Shown one piece after another: positions 21,747 through 34,191 of a stretch of 64,000 bases of DNA. The position numbers and the translations under genes were made by a program. Source of the DNA: Amia ocellicauda. Its lineage: Eukaryota > Chordata > Actinopteri > Amiiformes > Amiidae. Position 1 is the first letter of the stretch. Every line of letters begins with the position of its first letter. The notes beneath the pieces were generated by a model. It was not told where the DNA came from. It saw only the letters and a list, made by a program, of their open reading frames with translations, and did no database searches. The DNA lies in contig NC_089867.1 of NCBI RefSeq assembly GCF_036373705.1, forward strand, positions 16,604,001 to 16,668,000, in the 5' to 3' direction.

Positions 21747-23653
21747 TGAAAACAATGACTACATTTTTAGTCAATAATGATGTACAGCAGGATCTGTGCT
21801 AAAATGTGCAACAGATATGCAATTCTATGGGTGCATGCAGGTTGTCCCACTTCCCCCTCTGACACTCTGTGGTCCCATATGTAATTTCTTGGTCACACAT
21901 GACACTTTGTGGTCATGTATTACATTTTGTGCTCATGCATGACATTATTTTGCCTGCCTGGTGCCTATTTTTGCTTGTGTGTATATTTACACATATTTTT
22001 TCAGGTTTGGCATTTCTTTGCTCCAGTATTACATTTTCTTGATCGCATTTGACATTTTGTTGTCATGTATAATACTATTTGCGCACACATTATATGTTGG
22101 CTTGTGTTTGACACTTTTTACTTTTGGATGGCATTTTGTGCTCCTGTCAGATACTAACCTACCTGCTATTATACTGACGGTACACTTTCACCCACTTCCA
22201 TGGTGTGCCAAAGAAATTGCATGCTTCAAGTTTGAAGAGTTTGGGAAACACTTTGGGATGTAGACTTAAGTGGTTATGTTGTGAACAGGGAGTATGTCCA
22301 ACTATAAAACTGAACATCCACAGTCGTACAGTGCATGCAACCACGTAGCTAAAATATATGTAGGCTATATGTACAGTGTATATAAAGTCCAAGAAAATCA
22401 AGATTTTCACCTAGGAATGCACAAGCTGCTTTCACATGAAGTCAGTTCCTTGTTTGGGTGATGTCATTTCCTGTCACGGGTACTGTCTGTCAAAGTGTGT
22501 GAGCGGCTCTCAGAGACACTGGGTACACACCAACCCAGTCTGCAGTATTATTTTTAAACTATTATCTTTATTTAAATGCATCTTCGGTTATGTTACGGGA
22601 CTATGCGTGGGACATTAAAAGCACTGGCATTTATTTTCTGCGCTCGGTCAACAGCAGCTCCAAGCTCGCAGGAAATAAATGGTTTTGAAACGCGTTATGC
22701 TCATCTTGAATGCCCAGCTAAAAAAAAAAAAAGCTTTGACTTTCGATGTTAGGTCAACATTAATACCGTCAGTATTATTATAACACAGCGGTAGATATGA
22801 AAATGGACCTAGAGGCCGGGCAGTCTGTGCATCTGAGTTTTTATTTCATCCCCATCGTGTGCAGCCTGTTAAAGGACTACCGCAGAACCGAAGACGGGCG
22901 GCGAGAACAGTAACATAGCAACCCCCCTAAAAAAGCAGGCAGGAAAGCTCCGAAAAGAACGCAAGAAATAGAACCACACATTCTGGAATTCGCCCGGGTG
23001 AGTGACAGATTCCACGGCTCGTTTTGACAGCACTTGACCCGAGCAGCAGCAGCGACAACAACAAGCGTAAGCTGTCATAGTTAATAAATATATAACAATA
23101 ATATAGCAGCTTGGGGATTTAACTGCCATATTTAAAAATAAACATAAAAGATCTGAATTATAATCGGCTAATAATACAAACTTTCTCGTATATATAAGCT
23201 ATATTATTCAAACACTGGAGATGCCGTAGTAGCTGTTCGTTTACGTCAGTGTTATTGCATCCGTGCTTTAAATGATTGTTTCAGCAATTTATTCAGTTTC
23301 GTATTGAGCGGTCTTTCCCACACATCCTAGCAGGGGGTTTATTTGTGTGGCTTTCTTCTGTAAATACTGTATTAGGGTTTTTATTATTGTAGGTATTGTA
23401 TCGCATGCTTTCTGTGCTGCTCGGCCGGAGACCGGGGGCGCAGATGAAGGAGTCCCAAGACGGCGTGACCTCGCAAAGAGTCAACACCAGAGACAGATAG
23501 AGAAGAGAGCCGGATAAACGGAAAGGAAAAGCGGCGTGGACTGCCTCCCTCTCCCCCCTCGTCTCTGACTGCGTCTGCCTCGCCGTCGGGACAGTGGACA
23601 GTCTGCGGCAGCCCCATCGATCTCACCGTAGGCGGGCCAGGAGACCTCCAGAC
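21747..23653 (+). other. Intergenic region and PLEKHM2 promoter/5' UTR
   Basis: From 21747 to about 22660 the sequence is AT-rich with recurrent ACATTTTGTGCTCATGCATG-like phrases (21880-22140), a degenerate ancient repeat. From about 22850 to 23650 it becomes CpG-rich and should contain the PLEKHM2 promoter and 5' UTR. No TATA box at a convincing place and no separate gene. Confidence 0.45.
21880..22145. repeat. Degenerate 'GACATTTTGT..CATGTAT' tandem repeat
   Basis: About nine loose units built on (T)GACA(C/T)TTTGT(G/T)GTCATGTAT-like phrases, spaced roughly 25-35 bp: for example at 21900, 21918, 21940, 22028, 22048, 22108 and 22128. It looks like an old minisatellite. No coding. Confidence 0.45.
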
Positions 23654-26600
23654 ATGGATCAACTGAAAGTCAAAGACCGCATCCTGGAGAACATCTCTCT
23701 CTCGGTCAAAAAGGTAAGTCGGGTATGTGTGTGGGGGTTGGACCCGGCCTTCGAACGCTCCGAGCCCGGTGGCGGTAACTAGTCAAGACCGCGGATCGCT
23801 CGCCGGCCTGCAGCTGGACTCCGTGTGCGAGCGTCGGGGGTTAACAAAGTACTGTAAGAGTGAGAAACATATTGTGGGCCTTAGAAGTTTCTTAGAGACC
23901 TGGCATGAAATAAATGGGACTATTTGGTCTGTCTAGTGCAGCGAGCTATCGTTCGGGCAGAAGGGTTTTTAGTTTATACATTTAGTAATGCATTTTCATG
24001 ATCTGTTAAAGACGAGACACGATTTCGAAAATTCGCACAAGGGCATCGCTGTGAACAACCCCTGTAAGTTTGCCTTTAGAAATGAACGCTGCACACAGCA
24101 ATTCTCGCCGGCAGTGCAGTGTGTACCTGTACTGCAAACGCAAACGCAGGTATTATTGCTGTGCCCTATATTTCTGCAACCTTTACCCTGGTTGTTGCTC
24201 AAGGCGTACTCTCTGATACTGTCACATAGACAGGAGGAGGCAGGTGCTGCAGCAGTAGCCTGAACAATAGCAAGGGCTGAGGCGCTATAAATAATTACTG
24301 TGATGGAGCTTTTTTTTAACTTTTGATTAGCTATGTAATATGCAAACGAGGGCTCAGGACTCTGCCATGCAGAGACGCGGGGTTTGGTATTACACTTAGT
24401 GGCATCCCGACTGGGCTCAGCTCAGACAGTCCCTGCCTGGCCTGTTCTGTCGGGGTCACTGTCACAGTGTGGCTCACGGAACAGGGGGCATCTTTCTCGC
24501 TCTCTCCCTCTTTTATGTTTCTCTCCCTGTTTCTGGCAGTCTCAAAGTGTGTGATTCATTGTGCCCATCCCTCTCCTGCTCTCCCTCCCCTCTCCCTTTC
24601 TCCATCTCTCTCTCTCTCTCTTTCTTTCTCTCTCTCCTCTGTCCCAACATCTGCTTCCACTTTTATGTATTTGGTGTTTCCAGAGCCCGCCATCAGGTCA
24701 CATGATGTGTCAGGCGCTCGGAATAAAGATTAGGTCACCCACACAGGGCAACTTCATCCCAGATCATGTGACTTGGAGAGACTGTGTGGTGGGGGAGGGG
24801 GACTGGTTAAATGTGTCTAGCACTAAAATAAGACAAAAACAAAAAAGTTTCACAACCTCTGTAACACACAAGCAGTGTTCTCTGCAATGCTGGAAGATCA
24901 AGTGGTTGTGTGTCTGTGTCTCTGTGTAAGCGTTTCTCTGTATGTGTGTAGCCCTGTCTGTCTGTGTATGTCATTGTCTAAGGATCCCAGGGAAGCTGCT
25001 GCAGCAGTCCAAGCCCACTGCAGTTTTGGACCCCATCACATCTTGGACCCCCCCAATCTTAAACGGCCAGCTTGTACCCAGTCTCATTTTTATTCATAAG
25101 CAGCAGAAAGATTGACCTCTGACAATCAAAGACACAGTGAGAGTGGGTGTGAGTGTGACCATCTGGGACTGCAGTACAGGGGACTCTAAATGTTGTATCT
25201 CTGCTGTCCAGAGACAGTGTTTATGCAGCATGGGGCCTGGTGTCCTCCTTGACCCCGCTGTGTCTCTGTCTGTCAGCTCCAGAGTTACTTCGCCGCCTGC
25301 GAGGATGAGACGCCCGCCATCCGCAACCATGACCGGGTCCTGCAGCGCCTCTGTGAGCACCTGGACCACGCCCTGCTATATGGGTACGTGTGTATGGGTG
25401 TGAGGATAAGGGAGGGGGTCAGCTGATGTGTGAGTAGAAGGAGGCTGTACAGGAATTGTGTGGGCTCAGGCAGTTTATTTTTCTCTCTGTTCCTCTGTGT
25501 CCCTGTGCGTCTCCATGTGTCCCTGTGTCCCCATGCCAGGCTGCAGGACATCTCCTCGGGGTACTGGGTGCTGGTGCTGCACTTTACGCGGCGCGAGGCA
25601 GTCAGACAGATCGAGGAGCTGCAGCACATCGCCACCAACCTGGGCCGCAGTGAGTCCCCTCGGCGCACGCACTGCCACACTCACTCACCCGCCCGCCTGC
25701 TTGCCAGTTAATTAGTTAATCAGTGCAGGAACTGGGCTCGCCTGTTTGCAGTCATTAAAAGGCATTTGGGGTCTGTATTGTTCACTCTGCGCTTCTGTAT
25801 CGGGGCTCACAGTGTGTGCGCTCGTCACAGTGACATCATCTCTCTCTGAGCTGAGCTGGGTGGAGCGTTTCACCCCCCTCCCCCCTTTTGTGTCAGGGCC
25901 CTGGTCTGTTGGCGCAGTGCAGGGTAGCGGGGTGGTCGCTGTGCGGGTCAGACGGGTGCTGGGAGGTGCACCTGAGATGGCGGTTCGAATCTGGGGAGGG
26001 GTCTGGCCGGACACACTTAGATGGGTGGCATTGCAAGGTGCCCTGTGAGTGACAGTGTTGATGTTGCTGTGCGGCGCAGGTCGGGCCTGGCTGTACCTGG
26101 CTCTGAGCGAGAGCTCTCTGGAGAGCTACCTGCGGCTGTTCCAGGAGAACCAGGGCCTGCTGCACAAGTACTACTTCAAGTGAGTAAAAAATAAAGCTTT
26201 GGGTTTTAAACGGTTGGTGCAGTGAAAGTGAAAATGAGTTAATCACCGTTTCATTTGAACACACTGGCTTACTAGTGCAAAGCAGGAACCACATTGGAGA
26301 AATAGAAACAGAATAGCACTTTGCACAGTATTATGATTATTATTTTATTAGTTGTAGTATACATAGAGTAACTTACATGGTTGAGCTTTCTTATGTGGCC
26401 CTGCAGCTCCTCGCTCCTTCTCTCCTCCTCTCTCCACCTTCTCTCATCCTCTCTACTCCCCACCTATCTCTTTGCACTCTTCTCCAGCTCAGCTTCCTAC
26501 TGTCTGTCATCTTCAACTCATTCACTCATTTATTCATTCATTCACTCACTCGTTTCTCAGTGCACCCTCTGAGTGGGCTCCTTTGTGCTCTGTGCTCCTC

Positions 26601-27638
26601 AGGAACGCGCTGGTCTGCAGTGATGACCACCTTGCACTCTTCCTCACGCTGGTCTCTGGCCTGGAGTTCATCCGCTTTGACCTAGAGCTGGTAGGTCAGA
26701 GAGATGCCAAAACTTCAATGGAATAAAAAAGCCAAGAGAAGAAAGCAGATGTAGCAGTTAGTTTACTACACCTGAGCACGCTGAGTCTGAGAAGCTCCAA
26801 AGGAGGTGTTTCACTCATAATTTTTTCTCTCTGCTATTGATGACTACGGCTCCTCTGACCACGTGGCGCACAGTGATGATGTCACTATGGCCACTTTTCC
26901 AGAAGCCTGCTCTGCCCTCTGCTTGGTGTTAGTTGCCCACCACTAGTGTCGTGCCTTGTGTTTGTTTTAAACACTGGTTGTAACACATTTTGTGAAAAGC
27001 ATTCAATTTGTGACAGCTGTGAATTGCCCTGGGTCTGGGAGAGTCTTTTCAAAGAAAGAAATTATAATTATAACACCACCACCAATCTCCCGCCCCTCTC
27101 TGTGTACAGGACGCCCCATACCTGGATGTGGCGCCATACATGCCGGATTACTACAAGCCCCAGAACTTGCTGGACTTTGAGGAGCGGCTGCCCAGCTCTG
27201 ACAGCCTGTCCCTGCACTCCTTCACCTCCCTCACCTCCACCAACCTGGAGTGGGACGACAGCGCCATCGCCCCCTCCAGTGAGGGTGAGCTGGTGGGGTG
27301 GGGGGTTGCAGAGTGGTAGAGTTGTAAGGGAGGAGGACGGGTGAAGGGGTAGGGGCTGGGGGTGTTTAAGTTTATTATTTTTTGTATTTTGTATTATTTT
27401 GTGTGTTGTATATATGTATGTATGTATTTATTTATTTCTGTATGTTGAGCTAACAGGCAGGAGACGTTTTGAATGGGCAGATGAACAAAGCGACACTCCC
27501 TGGCCTTCACAGCCATGTTTCTGTATTCATCAGAGGAGAACACAAAAAGACCAAGAGGAAGTGAGAGAGAAAGAGAGGAAGGGATGGAGGGAGTAAGGAG
27601 AAGTCTGAGGGGAGAAGTGAGGAGTGTGAGGGAGAGGA

Positions 27639-27679
<41 letters not shown>

Positions 27680-27770
27680 ATGAGATTGAGATGGAAAGAG
27701 GGGAAGAGTGAGAGAGAGAGGTATGTGAGATAGAGATGGAAAGAGAGGGGAAGAGTTAGAGAAAGAGGTT

Positions 27771-27808
<38 letters not shown>

Positions 27809-30800
27809 TATGGGATATTAATTGCATGTTGTCGGACTGCAAGAAGGAACTGCAGAAATGAGGCCCCCCACCACCCCAGCTGTGAAATATGAGTTATTGC
27901 CATCGTTCACATATCCATTGCATTTACAACCTCACTGGTTTATCTGCAGCTTGTCATCGTCTTCCATGCCTTATTCTGTTGTTTTCTTTCTTTCTTCATA
28001 TTTTCGTCCCTCTGTCCCCCTCGCTCTCTGTCCCCGGATGCTAATGTTGAGTTTTATCCCTCCTTTCTCTAGATTATGATTTTGGTGATGTGTTCCCTGT
28101 CCTGCAGTCCATGCCCAGTGCAGACTGGGAAGGTGGGGCAACAAGCTCTTTTACATCCTAAACATGCATCCCAGCTCCCTTCCGATTCTACAGCACACAC
28201 ACTGACACACACACACACACACACACACGCTCCCTCATTCGTCTACAAGAGCACACACAGTCACATGCACTCAGTCACACACACTTACATATAACACGCA
28301 CCAGTCCATACCCCCTCCCTGCCTGCAGACTCCCACCCCAGCCCAATGCTGCATGCACGTCCCACCAGCAGTGCTCAGTGTGCATGCTGCGTCCCGCATG
28401 TAGTAATGAGCTGCACCCCCCCAGCCATGCCCAGTCATACCAGTTCAGCCAGTCTGCCCGCTGCTGTGGGTGCACAGTGCAGTTCTGCTCGCTTGCTGTA
28501 GAGGGAGCTGTCCCCCCTCTCAGTGCTCCTGATGTAGGAGGTGGCTTGCAAAGTCTCTGGGGATTTCAGGGCAATGGGGAACAGTGTTTTGGTGGAAGGA
28601 CCACAGACCCGGGGCCAGTGATGCCACTTGGAGTAGAGGGGGAATGCAGGGGGCTGCCACCCATGATTCCAAAAGTATGTTATCCATTTGGGAAAATATA
28701 ATCTCCAGTGTGAAATGTAGTTTCAGTCATTGCCCCCTGTCCAGAGACTTTCCTGCTGATAATCTGCCCCCCACCCTTACTTCTGAATGTTGATGGTCCT
28801 GTCTGGGGCCTTCAGTAATGGTTGAGGGGAGACTAACACAGGTCTTGGCTGAACAATCAGGACAGTTCCCTGCTCCTCCACTCCTCAACTCCCCAGTAGG
28901 CAATGTGTACCTTCCAAACGGGGCCCTCATCCTTTATCCTGCAGTCTGTGCTTTCTGTGTTTGTATTTTGTTTATTCTCCTTGATGCATCCAATCTTTAC
29001 AGTTTTTAGTTTTTTTTCATAATTGTGTTCACATTCCTCCACCCAAGGGATGTTCCAGCATTTTGTGTGTTTTGATTCTGATCTGTCTGTGTGTGTGGGT
29101 GTGGGGTTGGGCGGGGTTTTGTTGGCGGACCGGGCTGCTCCTTTGTGCCTGCTCTCTTTCCTGTGTCTCACTGGCAGTTTCGGGATTGCCCTTGTGCTGT
29201 ACCTGTGGGACAGGGCTCTCAGACTTTCTTCCTGGAGTTTTCTGCAGCCAATCAAAATGTTGTATCTTCATGTGTGTCTAATGGAATGGAATTCAGTTTA
29301 ATTCATTATAACAAAAATAACAAAACAAGAAAACTGCTACATCAAATGCATGGGCCTCTACTCCTGTTCACTAACCCACTTTCTGTAAACTGACATCGTC
29401 CTGAGTGGCTGGGAGAGAAGCTGGAGGTCTGACTGAGGTGCCACAGATTGGGGTTTATTAAAGGGGGTGTGAAAGACCCGAGAGCGTGAGACTGTCGTGA
29501 TACAGGGAGGGAGTTAGTGTGTGTTATTGATGTGTGTGTGTGACAGTACAAGTATTAGTGAAAGTATGCGAGTGTGTAAGAGTGAGTGTTTGTGTGTGTG
29601 AGTGTCTAGCTTCCAGTAAAATATGCAGCTATGTCTCCTCTTAGCCTGCCTGAGCCTGACCTCATATCCTCTCTTCTCCTCTCCTCTCCTCCCCGTAGAG
29701 GGTGACCTGACCGAGTCGATCAGTGCCCCGCACTCTGTGTCCTGCGATCCTCCCTCCAACAGGGCGGCGCCGCGGAGCCCCACGCTGCGGGTGAACCCAT
29801 TTAATGAGGACTCGGACACCAACCCCTCCACAGACGCCACGCCCGTGCACTGCCCCCCCCGCCGCAGCCAGGGGGAGGGCGACGACACCGAGAGCACCGG
29901 CACAGAGCTCGAGGTCATCAGGTATTCACCCTGTGTTATAGCAGCCAGCTGGTACTTCCTGCCTACTACAGCGCCCGTCGTGGTGTGTGAGTAAAAGGCT
30001 TCACACGATAAAATATTATATATATCTGCCCCCGTCTCAGTGGAGGCTCCTACCCCCAGCACAGCGAGCAGGGTCAGGCTGCTATCAGTGTTGGTAACCC
30101 CCCAGGGTCAACCCAGTGTACTGCTGTTCTCCCCACAGGCTGGCCCGGCGCCGGAAGGTGGGGAAGAAGAAGCGAGGGAAGGGAGGCTCTGTTAGCAGCT
30201 CCGACCGACCCAGCGCCCCGGAGAGGGAGGTGGCGGAGGGCACAGAGGGGCCCCCTTTGAAGATGGACGTCATGGACAGCGAGAGGCGCATGGCGGGAGG
30301 CGGGGAGAGGAGGCTGGAGGGGCAGGGGGTGGAGAATGACGAGGAGGAGGAGCAGGAGGAGGAGGAGGAGGAGGAAGGGGGGGAGTGCGGCGAGGGCCTG
30401 CTACGTCTCCCCAAGATGACGGACACCTCGATGGACAGTGTGGGGCAGCCACTGCGGGATGTCATCGATCAGCTGGACTGCCAGGGCTGGGGGGCCGGGG
30501 CGGGGAGAGGGCGAGGGAGGGGGTCGGCGGCATCGGGGCAGCCCAGAACCTCTGAGCCCCCCCAGCCACCCCCACCCCAGCAGCAGCCCTTTCGGAATGA
30601 GGCCGGGGGAAAGCCGCCTGACCCCGCCCCCTCACCCCTCTCCTGCTCTCTGGCCCAGGACTCCCACTACCTGCATGCCCCCCCGCCCTCAGACTTCTAC
30701 CGCTTTACCGCAGAGAGTGCAGGCCCTGTTACCCCAGGTGGTGGCCACTATGACCCTGCAGGGCCTGGCCAGCCGGCGCATGTTTGCAGTGGCTATGAGG

Positions 30801-32317
30801 GTGAGGGAGAGAGAGAGGCGGCACCGGGAACCACCCCCCAACCCCTAGACACCCGGGGACAAGGGGAGGAAGAGGAGGAGGAGGAGGAAGGACAGAAGAC
30901 GCCGGTGCAGAACGGCTCAGCCCTGCCCCCAGGCATGTCTCCAGAGGAAGAGGAAGAAGAAGATGAGGAGAGGCTGCCCCCCACCAGCCCCTCGGAGACC
31001 AGCCACCAGTCAGAATTCAGGTGAGCCCTGAGACTGAGCTGTGCTGGGCATTGCAGCACAGACACTACAGTACAGGACAATACTGCAAAGTGTGTGTTGA
31101 CAGTGTTGTGCTGTTGTGTTGCAGGGTGGACAACAACCATCTCCTGCTACTGATGATCCATGTGTTCAGAGAGAACGAGGAACAGCTTTTCAAGGTACAG
31201 AGTACCCCCCAACACACACACCAGTCTGGTGACTCTGCAGCTGTGCAGTCCAGTTGTTGATGTCTGTGTGTATAGAAGCATGTGGTGTCTGGATGACAGT
31301 GCGCAGTGTGGGGGTGTCTCTGACAGTGCCGTACGGGGGTGTCTGTTTACTGTCTGTAGATGGTCAAGATGAGCACAGGGCACATGGAGGGGAACCTGCA
31401 GCCACTGTACCTGCTGCTGACAGACTGCTACATCTACCTGCTGAGGAAAGGTGAGCTTCCCTCAGCCTGTACACTGCATTACAATACACTATACCGCACC
31501 ATATAATACTATACTGCACCACACTACTCTGTACTGCACTGTAAGTAGGCTAGGCTAGACTACACACCCCCTGCACCACAGTACTCGCTGCTGTCTTGAT
31601 GCTGCAGTGTTGGGAACTGGTGCTGTGCAGCTGAGCAGTGTGTGTTTGTGCAGGTGCTGCAGAGAAGCCCTACACTGTGGAGGAGGCAGTGTCCTACAAC
31701 GAGCTGGACTACATCTCTGTGAGTGCAGGCCGTGGCTGGCCACTGGAGTGGGGAGTGTGGGAGGAGCGTCAGGGCAGTGCAGTGTGTGACCATACCAGCA
31801 TGTGTCAGGGTAGAGTAGTGTGTGAGAGCGTCAGGATGTCTAGTGCATTGTGTGGGAGTGTCAGTGGGTTAAAAGGTCTGTGTCTTCATGATTATATCTA
31901 CCCTGCTGTGATTGTTGTAAATGATGTCTGTCTCCCTTTCTCTCTCCCTGTCTCTGTCCCTCTGTCCCTCTCCCTCTTTCTCTCAGGTGGGAATGGACCA
32001 ACAGACTGTCATGCTGGTTTGCACTAACAGGCGCAGACAGTTCCTCCTGGACACAGCAGACCACTCCCTGACAGAGTGAGTGTGCTGTGCTGTGCTGTGT
32101 GTGCTGTGCTGTGCTGTACTTCGCTGCAATGCGTGTATTGTTTAATGTTTGGTCTTTCTCTCCCTCTGTCAGGTGGTTCTTGTGCGCTCTGCAGTCTGCG
32201 ATGGTAAAGGGGTGCAGGGAGCCGCCGTACCCGTCTGTGCTTACGGACGCCACCATGGAGAGACTGGCGCTCACCAAATTTGTGGCACAGGAGTCGCACT
32301 GTGAGGTGGGCAGGGAG

Positions 32318-32367
<50 letters not shown>

Positions 32368-32721
32368 TCACCTGTGTGTGTGCTGCAGGTGTCAGAGGTA
32401 TGTATCCAGCTGTACTCTCTGGTGCACTGGGAGGACCCAATGGACGTGTCGCTGGGCCCCCAGGCTGGGCTGTACGGCTCCCCCGACACCTCTGTCACCA
32501 AGGAGGGACCCCTGATGTACCGTGTTGGCACCTCCTACCTGGGCAAGGAGCTGTGGAAGAGCTGCTACCTGGTGCTCAGGTAACTGCTATGCATCTCCCT
32601 CACAGCCCCCTTCACCTAGGGCTCAGGTAGCCACTGTCCCCTTTCTGTTCAGGGAGTCTCTTTAGACAAAGACATCAGTCTCAGCCTATGTACTCCTTCC
32701 ACTGCTACTAATACTACGTTC

Positions 32722-32752
<31 letters not shown>

Positions 32753-34191
32753 GGATTATAGAATTATAGAAGCAAAAACAGCTACAGTAGCATGGTGGTG
32801 ATGAAGACTGGGTGTGTGTGTGTCCTCTCTGCTGCAGCAATGGCATTCTGTACCAGTACCCTGAGAGGACAGACGTCATCCCACTGCTGTCCATCAACAT
32901 GGGGTAAGGGCTTCTCTGTGCTGCCTGTGTATGAGACTGCAGAGTGTGTGTGTGTCCTCGATCTGTGGTGTGTCAGTGTGTGTGTTTGGTTTCAGTCTTT
33001 TGTGATTAATCTTTTTCCCGCCCCCTCCCTCTCTCTCTCACTCTTTCTCCCTCTCTCTCTCCCGCTCCCTCCCTCTCACACGTCCCCTCTCTCTGTCCCT
33101 CCCTCTGCCTCTCTTTTTGATATTTGGTATAATATGTGGTCTTGGCAGTGCTTGAGTAACGCCCCCTCCCCATCTCTCTCTCTCTCTCTCTCTGTGCAGG
33201 GGGGAGCAGTGTGGGGGGTGTCGCCGTGCGAACACCATAGAGCGGCCCCACTCCTTCCAGGTGATTCTGTCAGAGCGCCCCCCGCTGGAGCTCAGTGCCA
33301 ACAGTGAGCAGGACATGGCTGACTGGATGCAGTACCTGTGCCAGTCTGTGTCCAAAGGGGTGAGAGCTCAGAGACAGACATACACACACTGAGACACGCA
33401 CACACAGTAAGACAGACGCACAAACATCCCTCTTCCTATGATTAGTGGCATCTTTAATTCAACATTTCCCCCCCCACTCTCTCTCTCTCTCTCTCCCCCT
33501 CTCTGCCAGGTGGTGCCCCCAGGTGTGGCCCCGGCCCCGTGCTTGGCGTGCTGCCTGGTGCTGACGGACAAATGGCTGTTCACCTGCCACCAGGACTGCC
33601 AAACCAGCTTCTTCCGCGAACTGGGGGGTGCGGAGCTCGCCCACATCAGGGGGGTGCGGCTGGAGGGGCAGCGGGAGTACTGCATCATCGTGAGTGTTGG
33701 GGGGGGCTGGATACTGCATGATGGCGAGACTGCGGTTGCAGGTGCTTGTTTCTGAACCCTCACCATGGCTGTTCCTCTCTCCCTCTCTCAGGAGTTTGTG
33801 GAGGACCGCAGGCAGTTCCTCCCACCCTGGGTGCTGTACTTCAGCTGCTGTGGGGAAAGGGACCGGCTGCTGCAGGCTCTGGAGGAGGCGTGGAGACACA
33901 TCTACCAGGTGATGAGAGAGAGGTGGAGGATGAAATAGATGGAGAGTGGGAGGGGGAGTGTGAAAGAGAGGGGGAAGGTGAGAGGGAGAGAAGGGGAAGG
34001 GGCATTTGATATGAACATATGAACCTACTGATATCTCTCTATCTGTCTCTCAGGTGTCTCTGCCCCGGCTGCCTCTGCAGGACACCTCGGTGCAGAAGAA
34101 GTGTGGCGACGCGCTGTCCCTTCTGAAGAGCGTCTGGCAGCGCAGCGACAGTCTCCACCGCGGCCGTGCTCAGAGGGAGCCCTGGTGCTGA
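23654..34191 (+). CDS. plekhm2: PLEKHM2 (SKIP), RUN- and PH-domain lysosome-kinesin adaptor (20 exons)
   Basis: Adaptor that binds ARL8 on lysosomes through its RUN domain and kinesin-1 light chain through W-acidic motifs, moving lysosomes outward on microtubules. Exons: 23654-23713, 25277-25383, 25540-25649, 26080-26179, 26603-26690, 27110-27284, 28073-28132, 29699-29921, 30139-31020, 31125-31194, 31360-31450, 31654-31718, 31987-32075, 32173-32305, 32389-32579, 32838-32903, 33200-33359, 33510-33689, 33792-33908, 34054-34191. They join in phase to 1034 residues (human about 1019). RUN covers about 36-158. The two W-acidic motifs are kept: W203 in EWDDS and W232 in DWEEG. A lysine-rich patch (RRRKVGKKKRGKGG) and long Glu runs lie in the large exon 9. 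The PH domain is at about 787-890, and the protein ends DPWC-like (EPWC). Exon 7 has a weak donor (GTGGGG), so it may be skipped; skipping would remove the second W-acidic motif without changing frame. Confidence 0.96.
27640..27676. repeat. (GA)n microsatellite
   Basis: Pure GA run in PLEKHM2 intron 6, within a broader purine-rich stretch 27540-27810 that also has a second GA run at about 27775-27806. Confidence 0.85.
28200..28228. repeat. (AC)n microsatellite
   Basis: Short CA repeat in PLEKHM2 intron 7, flanked by more degenerate CA-rich sequence. Confidence 0.8.
32319..32362. repeat. (TG)22 microsatellite
   Basis: Uninterrupted TG run filling much of the 83-bp PLEKHM2 intron 14 (32306-32388). 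Length changes here would change intron length directly. Confidence 0.9.

Noticed and set aside
28857-29301. Overlapping open frames on both strands in PLEKHM2 intron 7
   Set aside because: Inside an intron bounded by exons that join in phase; composition is GT/CA-rich and no domain is seen.
29514-30062. 182-residue minus-strand frame
   Set aside because: Antisense of PLEKHM2 exon 8 and its flanks.
33006-33355. Glu/Arg-rich minus-strand frames
   Set aside because: Antisense of CT-rich PLEKHM2 intron 16 and exon 17.
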